Origin: an uncultured Bacteroidia bacterium
GTDB taxonomy: Bacteria; Bacteroidota; Bacteroidia; Bacteroidales; CAJPTX01
DNA length: 16,616 nucleotides
Direction: 5' to 3'
Assembly: GCA_938040915.1 (NCBI GenBank)
Contig: CALHZE010000258.1
Span: 1 to 16,616 of the forward strand
Shown here: one piece after another, positions 1 through 7,400 of the stretch
How positions within the stretch are numbered: position 1 is the stretch's first letter
How the letters are laid out: every line of letters starts with the position of its first letter
Program-made: the position numbers and the translations under genes
Notes under the pieces: generated by a model
Database searches by the model: none
Seen by the model: the letters and a program-made list of their open reading frames with translations, nothing else
Told to the model about the DNA's origin: nothing

Positions 1-528
1 GTCGACGGTTCGAAGTTTGACTTAGGCGACAATAATACGCCCACTAACGACCCCGCGCTACTCAACAATGAGTCGCGGACGAGCATCGTCCCCGATGGCG
101 CTCTTGGCGTCTATCTTTACGCTTCGCATTTTTACGTGGGAGGGGCTTCGCAGCAGCTTTTTGGCAACGAGCTTGCGTTTTATGGCAAACCCATCCTCCC
201 CAACACGTTGAAACGGAGTTTTTATCTTCACGCCGGTTATTTGATATACCTGAGTGAGAGCTTTGAGTTAGAGCCGGCGCTGATTGCCAAGTTCTCGCCC
301 CCTTCCCCCTTTCAGTTTGATGTCAATGTCAAGGCGACCTATCTCAATCGGGTTTGGGCGGGGGTCTCCTATCGTCATGGTGATGCGGTGAGTTTCCTCA
401 TCGGCTACAAACATGACAACCGCATCCTCTTTGGTTATAGCTTTGACTATAGCTACACACGTCTCCGTTCCTACTCGATCGGCTCTCACGAGTTGATGAT
501 CGGCTATCAGTTTGACAAGATTAAGTAG
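1..528 (+). CDS. PorP/SprF family type IX secretion system outer-membrane protein (5'-truncated)
   Basis: The frame is open from the first base of the window to the TAG at 526-528, giving 175 residues; the true start lies upstream. The visible part reads like the C-terminal half of a PorP/SprF protein. It opens with a DGALGVYLY / FYVGG segment, then has alternating aromatic and polar strands typical of an outer-membrane beta barrel (FYLHAGYLIYL, VWAGVSYRHGDAVSFLIGY, ILFGYSFDYSYTRL). It ends in SHELMIGYQF-DKIK, close to the usual 'SHEIMIGYxF' ending of the family. PorP itself is a T9SS component, but Bacteroidota carry many paralogs, often linked to particular secreted proteins, so this could be a paralog rather than the core gene. 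Family assignment is from sequence pattern only. The next gene downstream is sdhC after 245 non-coding bases, so it is probably not in that operon. Confidence 0.8.
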   Translation, partial: VDGSKFDLGDNNTPTNDPALLNNESRTSIVPDGALGVYLYASHFYVGGASQQLFGNELAFYGKPILPNTLKRSFYLHAGYLIYLSESFELEPALIAKFSPPSPFQFDVNVKATYLNRVWAGVSYRHGDAVSFLIGYKHDNRILFGYSFDYSYTRLRSYSIGSHELMIGYQFDKIK

Positions 529-571
529 GAGCGTTGGTCTTATGCGGGCGTCCCATGCGCGCAAACAAAAA

Positions 572-596
572 ACGGACGCACGCGATAGGCGTCCGT
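572..596 (-). terminator. Minus-strand intrinsic terminator-like hairpin
   Basis: ACGGACGC (572-579) and GCGTCCGT (589-596) form a perfect 8-bp stem with a 9-base loop. An A-rich run lies just before it on the + strand (562-572), which is a T-run after the stem when read on the minus strand. The geometry is therefore that of a rho-independent terminator for minus-strand transcription. No convincing minus-strand gene lies to its right. On the + strand it could still protect or end the porP-like transcript, but without a T-tract. A third copy of the stem half, GCGTCC at 548-553, could pair with 574-579 instead. Confidence 0.5.
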
Positions 597-715
597 ACAG
601 AAGACCATTCGCTTGATATTATCCGCAGTGCGGGCGACAAGGACAATCTTAACTATAGCCACTCTAAATTTCTGTGCCAGTGGCTGGCGAGGTGGGTAAG
701 ATGGGAAATCCGCCC

Positions 716-723
716 TACCTTTG
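716..723 (+). promoter_or_regulatory. Bacteroidota -7 promoter element (TACCTTTG) for the sdh operon
   Basis: TACCTTTG is an exact match to the TAnnTTTG element recognised by the Bacteroidota primary sigma factor. It lies 50 bases before the sdhC ATG, so transcription should begin around 730 and leave a leader of about 45 bases. No clear TTTG-type -33 element is visible at the expected distance upstream. Confidence 0.65.
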
Positions 724-773
724 CCTCAAATTTCTTTTATACGGAGCGTAAGATAGATAATACGATACAGAAT

Positions 774-1478
774 ATGGGAGGAGGTATCTTTAGCAACTCG
801 GTAGGGCACAAGCTCGTGATGGCGGTCTCGGGGCTCTTTTTGGTGCTCTTTCTCTTGGTACACTTGAGTATGAACCTGACGCTTGTGCTTAATGATGTGC
901 ATCTGTTTGGGCACTATTGGGCAAAGGGGGAGCTGTTTAACACGGGGGCGCACTTTATGATCTCGACGCCGCTCATCCGTCTGATGGAGCCGGTGTTGGC
1001 GGCAGGGTTTATATTCCATATTGTTTATGCGACGTGGATCACGGTGCGTAACCGCAAGTTCCGTCCGGTGGGGTATGCGGTGCGTTCGGGGAATCATCTG
1101 ACCTCGTGGTCGTCGAAGAATATGTACATCTTGGGGGCAGCGATATTGCTATTCCTCGTGCTTCATATTTGGAACTTTTTCTATCGCTTCCGTTATACGG
1201 AGATGCCTAAGACGGTGGTGAATGGGGTGACGATGGACGACTCTTTCACTGTCGTTTCGGCGCTTTTTGAGGGGAGTGTGATCTATTGCGTGCTTTATAT
1301 GGTAGCGGGGCTTGTCCTCGGGTTGCACCTTTCACACGGTTTTTGGTCAGCCTTTCAGACGGTGGGGTGGAACAATGTGCGTTGGATTTCGCGCCTGCGT
1401 GTGATTTCCATAATAGTGGCGATTGCGATGGGCGTGGGCTTTGCCATCATCCCGCTTTATTTCTTGGTAGTCCGTTAA
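774..1478 (+). CDS. sdhC: Succinate dehydrogenase/fumarate reductase cytochrome b subunit (b558 family)
   Basis: This is a 234-residue membrane anchor carrying diheme cytochrome b, which passes electrons between menaquinone and the SdhA/SdhB head. Five hydrophobic spans are visible at about 12-32, 67-90, 115-136, 164-187 and 206-231, the layout of the single-subunit b558 family. Candidate heme-ligand histidines sit within or at the edges of the spans: His30, His82, His131, His185 and His188 (in GLHLSHGFWSAFQTVG). I chose the ATG at 774 because it gives MGGGIFSNSVGHK, a normal start for the family. The frame is open back to 534, but that extension is not hydrophobic, is unlike the family and lies upstream of the promoter. 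No Shine-Dalgarno sequence precedes the ATG, which is common in this phylum. sdhA starts 20 bases after the stop. In Bacteroidales the complex is often called fumarate reductase (frdC), and the direction in vivo cannot be told from sequence. Confidence 0.93.
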   Translation: MGGGIFSNSVGHKLVMAVSGLFLVLFLLVHLSMNLTLVLNDVHLFGHYWAKGELFNTGAHFMISTPLIRLMEPVLAAGFIFHIVYATWITVRNRKFRPVGYAVRSGNHLTSWSSKNMYILGAAILLFLVLHIWNFFYRFRYTEMPKTVVNGVTMDDSFTVVSALFEGSVIYCVLYMVAGLVLGLHLSHGFWSAFQTVGWNNVRWISRLRVISIIVAIAMGVGFAIIPLYFLVVR

Positions 1479-1498
1479 ACGTCAAAGATTTGGAGTAA

Positions 1499-3418
1499 AT
1501 GAGTGTGGTATTAGATTCGAAAGTGCCAGAAGGACCTTTGGCGGAGAAATGGGATCGACACAAGGCCTCTCTTAAGTTGGTAAACCCAGCGAACCGTAAA
1601 CGCCTCGATATCATCGTTGTGGGCACGGGGCTCTCGGGCTCAACGGCGGCTTCGGCACTTGGGGAGTTGGGGTACAACGTCAAGGTATTTTGTTTTCAGG
1701 ATTCCCCGCGAAGAGCGCATTCGGTAGCAGCGCAGGGGGGGACGAATGCGGCAAAGAACTACAAGAACGATAACGACAGCGTGTATCGTCTCTTTTACGA
1801 TATGCTCAAGGGGGGCGATTTCCGTTCGCGCGAGGCAAATGTTTACCGTGCAGCACAAGTGAGTAACGATGTGATCGACCACTTTACGGCAGTGGGTGTC
1901 CCTTTTGCGCGCGATTACGGCGGACTCATCGAGAACCGTTCTTTTGGCGGGGTGCAAGTTTCGCGAACCTTTTATGCACAAGGGATTACGGGGCAGCAGT
2001 GTCTGCTCGGGGCGTATAGCACCCTTAATCGTCAGGTGGCTAAGGGGACGGTGACGGTCTACTCGCGTCGCGAGATGATGAACATCGTGGTGGTGGACGG
2101 ACGTGCGCGAGGGATTATCACCCGTAACCTCGTGACTGGGGAGCTTGAGCGCCATAGTGCCCATGCGGTGATTTTAGCCACGGGGGGGTATGGGACGATT
2201 TACTACTACTCGACCCTTGCCCTTAATAGTAATGGTTCGGCGGCGATGACCGCGTACCGCAAGGGGGCGTTCTTTGCCAACCCGAGCTTTATACAGATAC
2301 ACCCGACGGGGTTGCCGATGCTCAATGAGTTTCAGAGCAAGTTGACCCTTATGAGCGAATCGTTGCGTAACGATGGGCGTATTTGGGTGCCCAAGAAGAA
2401 GGGCGATACGCGCAAACCGACGGAGATCCCCGAGGAGGAACGTGACTATTACCTCGAGCGGCGTTATCCCGCCTTTGGTAACCTTGTGCCGCGCGACGTG
2501 GCTTCGCGTGCTGCTAAAGAGCGTTGCGATGCGGGGTATGGTGTGGGGCCGACGGGGCAGAGTGTGTACCTTGACTTTTCTGAGGCGCTCGGGCGTTTGG
2601 GAGAGACTGTCTTGATGGAGCGCTATGGCAACCTTTTCGAGATGTATGAGAAGATTGTGGGTGAGTCGCCGCTTAAAACGCCGATGCGAATTTACCCTTC
2701 GGGGCACTACACGATGGGGGGGCTATGGGTTGATTATAACCTGATGACCACCATCCCAGGGCTCTTTGCCATTGGGGAGAGTAACTTCTCAGACCAAGGG
2801 GCGAACCGTTTGGGTTCGGCATCGCTGATGCAGACCTCGGGGGATGGCTATTTCATCATCCCCTACACCATTGCCAACTACCTGTCTGATCAGATTCGTG
2901 TGCCGCGTTTTGATACGCAGACCAAAGAGTTTGAAGAGGCGGAAGCAGAGGTACGCGCGAGGATCGATCGTCTGATGGGGGTTAAGGGTACGAAGTCGGC
3001 GACCTCTTTCCACAAGCGTTTGGGGAAGATCATGTGGGAGTATTGCGGGATGTCTCGCAACGAGGCTGGTTTGAAGAAGGCGCTTGAGGAGCTTGCTGCG
3101 CTAGAGGCGGAGTTCTGGAAAGACCTTCGTATTCTGGGGACAGACCAAGGGATCAATCAAGATTTGGAGAAGGCAGGGCGTGTGGCAGACTTCTTTGAAA
3201 TTGGGCGGTTGATGTGTCTTGATGCACTGAACCGTACGGAGAGCTGTGGGGCGCACTTCCGTGAAGAGTCGCAGACCGAGACGGGGGAGGCCAAGCGTAA
3301 CGACGCCGAATTTTCTTATGTCTCGGCATGGGAGTATAAGGGTAAGGAGCTCCCCGAGCTACACAAAGAGCCCCTCAAGTTCGAATATGTGAAGTTGGCG
3401 GAACGGAGTTACAAGTAG
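1499..3418 (+). CDS. sdhA: Succinate dehydrogenase/fumarate reductase flavoprotein subunit
   Basis: This 639-residue catalytic subunit interconverts succinate and fumarate using covalently bound FAD. The dinucleotide-binding GTGLSG lies at 42-47. His74 in RRAHSVAAQGG is the expected attachment point for covalent 8-alpha-histidyl FAD. Active-site residues known from the family are in place: His268 in HPTG, Arg332 in PRDVASRA, His403 in SGHYTMGG and Arg437 in GANRLGS. The C-terminal helical and capping region (to about 639) is complete and carries ESCGAHFREE. The length is usual for the b558-type enzymes of this phylum. The ATG at 1499 follows GGAG at 1492-1495, rather close (3 bases). The gene sits 20 bases after sdhC and 21 before sdhB, so the three are co-transcribed. 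The protein lies on the cytoplasmic face of the inner membrane. The alternative name is frdA. Confidence 0.96.
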   Translation: MSVVLDSKVPEGPLAEKWDRHKASLKLVNPANRKRLDIIVVGTGLSGSTAASALGELGYNVKVFCFQDSPRRAHSVAAQGGTNAAKNYKNDNDSVYRLFYDMLKGGDFRSREANVYRAAQVSNDVIDHFTAVGVPFARDYGGLIENRSFGGVQVSRTFYAQGITGQQCLLGAYSTLNRQVAKGTVTVYSRREMMNIVVVDGRARGIITRNLVTGELERHSAHAVILATGGYGTIYYYSTLALNSNGSAAMTAYRKGAFFANPSFIQIHPTGLPMLNEFQSKLTLMSESLRNDGRIWVPKKKGDTRKPTEIPEEERDYYLERRYPAFGNLVPRDVASRAAKERCDAGYGVGPTGQSVYLDFSEALGRLGETVLMERYGNLFEMYEKIVGESPLKTPMRIYPSGHYTMGGLWVDYNLMTTIPGLFAIGESNFSDQGANRLGSASLMQTSGDGYFIIPYTIANYLSDQIRVPRFDTQTKEFEEAEAEVRARIDRLMGVKGTKSATSFHKRLGKIMWEYCGMSRNEAGLKKALEELAALEAEFWKDLRILGTDQGINQDLEKAGRVADFFEIGRLMCLDALNRTESCGAHFREESQTETGEAKRNDAEFSYVSAWEYKGKELPELHKEPLKFEYVKLAERSYK

Positions 3419-3423
3419 GGGAG

Positions 3424-3430
3424 AAAGGAG
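3424..3430 (+). promoter_or_regulatory. Shine-Dalgarno sequence of sdhB
   Basis: AAAGGAG lies 9 bases before the sdhB ATG at 3440. It is a near-ideal ribosome-binding site, stronger than those of most other genes here, and it fixes the start of sdhB in the short gap after sdhA. Confidence 0.6.
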
Positions 3431-3439
3431 ATTAGGACG

Positions 3440-4183
3440 ATGGACATTACACTCAAGATATGGCGTCAGGAGAACCCGAAGGCAAAGGGGCGATTTGAGA
3501 AGTATCCGCTCAAGAACGTCGTGCCCGATATGTCGTTTCTCGAGATGTTAGATTATCTCAATTCGGAGCTTCTTACGCAGGGGATAGAGCCCGTGGCTTT
3601 TGACCATGACTGTCGGGAGGGGATTTGCGGTTGTTGTAGTCTTTTCATCAACGGTAAGCCGCACGGGCCAGAGACGAAAACGACGACCTGTGAGTTGCAC
3701 ATGCGTTCGTTTAAGGACGGGGCGACTATTACGGTAGAGCCGTGGCGTGCAGGGGCATTCCCTGTGATTAAGGATCTCATCGTTGACCGTAACGCCTTTG
3801 ACAAGATACAGCAAGCGGGGGGCTTTATCTCAACCAACATCGGGGCAGCGCAGGATGCGAACGCGATACTTGTCCCCAAGCACAAGGCCGATGAGGCGAT
3901 ACTCGGGGCGAGTTGTATTGGTTGTGGGGCGTGCGTAGCGGTTTGCAAAAATGCGTCGGCGATGCTTTTTGTCTCGGCAAAGGTGTCGCAGTATGCGTTG
4001 CTGCCACAGGGGCGTCCAGAGGCAGAGATCCGAGTGCAGCGGATGATAGCGAAGATGGATGAGCTCGGTTTTGGTGGTTGCACCAATACGCGTGCTTGTG
4101 AGGCAGAGTGTCCGAAGGGGATCTCTATTGCGCACATCGCGCGTCTGAACCGCGAGTTTGTGGTAGCGAAGTTGCGTAAGTAG
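3440..4183 (+). CDS. sdhB: Succinate dehydrogenase/fumarate reductase iron-sulfur subunit
   Basis: This 247-residue electron-transfer subunit links the flavin of SdhA to the hemes and quinone of SdhC. The N-terminal ferredoxin-like domain carries the [2Fe-2S] ligands Cys58, Cys63, Cys66 and Cys84 (in DCREGICGCC and TTTCELHM). The C-terminal domain carries the other two clusters. By family pattern the [4Fe-4S] ligands are Cys159, Cys162, Cys165 and Cys224, and the [3Fe-4S] ligands are Cys169, Cys214 and Cys220 (CIGCGACVAVCK, then GGCTNTRACEAECPKG). All eleven ligands are present, so the protein should be functional. An extra Cys65 sits inside the first motif. The gene is the last of the sdhCAB operon and is followed 21 bases later by a terminator-like hairpin. 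The alternative name is frdB. Confidence 0.95.
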   Translation: MDITLKIWRQENPKAKGRFEKYPLKNVVPDMSFLEMLDYLNSELLTQGIEPVAFDHDCREGICGCCSLFINGKPHGPETKTTTCELHMRSFKDGATITVEPWRAGAFPVIKDLIVDRNAFDKIQQAGGFISTNIGAAQDANAILVPKHKADEAILGASCIGCGACVAVCKNASAMLFVSAKVSQYALLPQGRPEAEIRVQRMIAKMDELGFGGCTNTRACEAECPKGISIAHIARLNREFVVAKLRK

Positions 4184-4204
4184 GGGGAGAGCCTCAAAAG
4201 GGAG

Positions 4205-4247
4205 ACAGACATCCCGTTACGCCCGAGTGGTGTGGCGGGATGTCTGT
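4205..4247 (+). terminator. Hairpin terminator after the sdhCAB operon
   Basis: ACAGACATCCCG (4205-4216) pairs perfectly with CGGGATGTCTGT (4236-4247) to form a 12-bp stem with a 19-base loop, just after the sdhB stop. The following + strand sequence TGTTAAAT is only weakly T-rich. On the minus strand the stem is followed by CTCCCTTTTG, also weak. The stem is strong enough to mark the operon end, possibly in both directions. Confidence 0.7.
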
Positions 4248-4451
4248 TGTTAAATAGAATGCGTGCGCCCCTGCGCGGCTTGTCTCCGGACTTCTTATTT
4301 TCGTCAACAGGAATTACAGATTTATATATGAGGCGTAACAAAAACGCCGTGGAATAGCTTTATGAGTATACCCAGTGCTGGTGGGAGGGGGGAGTCTAGA
4401 CTTTCGCCACTCGGGTTGAGGTGTTATCGCGCAATTAGCTAGTTCAACATA
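4248..4451. other. Non-coding region upstream of the giant surface protein
   Basis: This stretch of 204 bases holds no credible gene. It contains a small hairpin, GGCGT (4332-4336) with ACGCC (4344-4348) around an A-rich loop, and a perfect 10-base palindrome AGTCTAGACT at 4393-4402. Imperfect -7 candidates (TATTTTCG at 4296, TATATATG at 4323) each miss TAnnTTTG by one base, so the promoter of the giant gene is not settled. Confidence 0.5.
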
Positions 4452-7400
4452 ATGATGAGTCGAAGGCATATTTACGGGTTGCTCTTTGCGGTATTCCTGT
4501 TCCTCTTTGGGGCAGGAAATGTGTTTTCCGCTTATGATGAAAACGCTTTTGTCACTAAGTGGACAGCTACGGGGACAGTGCTTAAGATGAAGCTGTTTGG
4601 GACGGGGATTAAAGTGAGAGTGTATGTGGCTGGACAACCAGAGGGGACGTTTGTCGACGCAACGGTGAATGCTGATAACCTGTGGGAGAAGACCGTCACT
4701 AAGGGTACCACTTACATAGTCGAGTTTAAGGGGCTTACAGGCTTCCGCGTAATAAGTACCTCAGATATCCAAACGGTTGAACAGTGGGGGACGTCGAAGT
4801 GGAAAACTCTCAAAGAGGCATTCTCTGGATGTGGTAAGCTGGATATCGCTCCCACAGTGATCCCGCCGCATCCGGCGCAACCTGTTCCTAACGTCCCAGA
4901 CCTCAGTATTTGCGAATCTGTGGCCTCGATGTTCAAGGATTGCTCTAGTCTACAGAATATAAACGCTAAGGATTGGAAGGTGGGGAATATTACACATTTC
5001 ACCTCTATGTTTGATGGGTGTCTTTTGCTTGCTAAGGACAATTTGGAAAACCAAGGTTTTAAGGTATGGAAACCGCAGCGCGTGCTCGAAGTTCAGAGTA
5101 TGTTCAAGGATTGTAAGTATTTTGATGCTGATTTGTCCGCTTGGAAGACGTATACGGAGCATCTCACGAGTCTGTACCAGACCTTTTCTGGATGTTCTGC
5201 ATTTGCTGGAAAGGGGTTGAAGGATTGGAATGTGAGCAATGTGGAAAATTTTGCTAATGCTTTCTATGGTTGTGAGAAGTTTGAAGAGCCCATCGGAGGA
5301 TGGAATACAGGGAAGGCGACCTCCATGCGGGCTATGTTCGCGGGCTGTAGCTTGTTTAATAAAGATATAAGCAAGTGGAATGTGAAAAAAGTCACCGATT
5401 TCGTGCAGATGTTTGCTGGTTGTTCCAAATTTAACCAAGATCTCGGTGCATGGTTAGACCCCAATAATATTCTTAATCCAGGGGGCAATGCTGCGGTACG
5501 ACTAGATGAAATGTTTGCTCTGTGCAAAGAGTTTAACGTCGGGACTAATCCCAATGGGCTTAATGGATGGGATGTGAGCGGCGTCACCTCGATGTATCGT
5601 ACTTTCCATGCGTGTAAAGATTTCAATAAACCATTGAATGACTGGAAGGTGGGTAATGTCAAGACCATGCAGGGGCTTTTTGAGGAGGCTATACATTTTA
5701 ACCAGTCGCTTTCCAAGTGGGATGTCTCTAACGTGAAGTCGCTGCATAAGACCTTCCGTTTGTGTGGGGCGTTCAATCAGGATATGTCGGGCTGGGCAGG
5801 GAAGACGGGTAAGGTCACGGACTTCCGAGAAACGTTTGCGAACTGTGATGCATTTGTCGGGACGGGGTTAGACGATTGGGACGTTTCACGCGGAGAAATT
5901 TTTGAGAGCATGTTCTTCCAAGACGGGAAGTTTAAGGGCAATCTCTCAAAGTGGGTTGTTGGGAATGCGACGACGTTTAATTCGATGTTCTTTCAGTGTA
6001 AAGAGTTTAACTCAGACTTGAGTAGATGGCGTCCGGTGAAAGTCACGACGATGGCTAGTATGTTCGCATACTGTGCCGCATTTAATTCGGATCTGAACGG
6101 GTGGCGAACTCCTGTTAATTTGAGTCTATATCAGACGTTTTATGAGTGTACGGCTTTCAATAAGTCTTTGGAGGACTGGGATGTGAGCCAAGTACGAGAT
6201 TTTGGTCGTATGTTCTACAAGGCTATCGCATTCAGCCAAGATTTGAAAAAATGGAATACGGAGCGTGGGGAGAATTTTAAGGGCATGTTTTCTCAGGCTT
6301 ATAGCTTTGAGAGTGATTTGAGCCAATGGAATGTGAGCCGCGCTACGAATATGAGCGAAATGTTCTTGACGGCTAGAAAATTCAAGTCAGATCTTAGCCA
6401 ATGGAATGTGTCGAACGTCACCGATATGAGCTCTATGTTCGCTTGGACAGACTCTTTCAATTCGGATCTTACGAAGTGGGATGTCTCGAAGGTGAAGGAC
6501 ATGACTAAGATATTCCGCAGAGCGAAGGCTTTTGACTGTTCGTTAGGCAGTTGGGTCTTATCAAGTCTTGAGAGTGAGTTGACGCTCGAAGAGTCAGGGA
6601 TGGGGATTGCGAACTATGATCGATCGTTGATTGGCTGGAATGAGAGCAATGTAAAAAACATCACCGTGAATGCGAAGAAATTGAAGTTCTTTAGCGATGA
6701 GGCAGATGTGGCACATACCACTCTATCAGGCACTACCAAAAATTGGTCTATTACCGATGCGGGACGCACGAATGCGAAGAAGATTCAACTCGATCCTGCT
6801 TATGATATAGAGTTGGATAATGGGAAAGTGTATTCTGGGGGAGAAACCTTAACTGTAGCACAGGTCGTTTGGAAGTTGATACAAACGGAAGGGGGAGTAA
6901 CGAAAGATCTTCCTCTTTACGAAGCTACGTGGACTCCGTTAGATCCGACCATTGTAAGTGTCGAACAAAACAAAACTGCGAAAACCTTTAAACTCAAGGC
7001 ATTGAAGCCTGGACGTACGATTATTAAGGTGTCTGTCTCGGGCGCGCAGGTATATGACGAGTGGTTAGTGAATGTGGTAATCTTGGTCAGCGACCTTAAC
7101 TTTAGCCAAGAAAAGTATGAGATCCCATTGGGGCAAAAACTCGACCTTTCCAAGGAGCTGACCATCCTCCCGAATAATGCGTCGAACAAGAAAGTGTTGT
7201 GGGAATCAGAAGACAATAATGTCGTTTCGATAGATCCTGAAACGGGAGTTGCTACTGCTAAGAATGACGGAGAAACGCAAGAGACTTGGATCAAGGTGAC
7301 GAGCCTTGATCGTCCCGAGGGGAAGCGTATTTCCCAAAGAGTGAAGGTCGTAGCAAAGCGCATCAAGACCGAGAAGGTAGAGGCAGAGCCACAAATACTC

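Noticed and set aside
534..773. Upstream extension of the sdhC frame by 80 codons
   Set aside because: The extension has no membrane-protein character, crosses the hairpin and the TACCTTTG promoter, and is unlike the family, which begins near MGGGIFSNSVGHK.
778..785. GGAGGAGG just after the sdhC ATG as a Shine-Dalgarno for a later start
   Set aside because: No ATG, GTG or TTG lies at a proper distance in frame after it. It codes Gly-Gly-Gly in the accepted N-terminus.
3553..4341. 262-codon minus-strand open frame opposite sdhB
   Set aside because: It is antisense to a gene with all eleven iron-sulfur ligands in place, and its translation shows no recognisable domain; it is a shadow frame.
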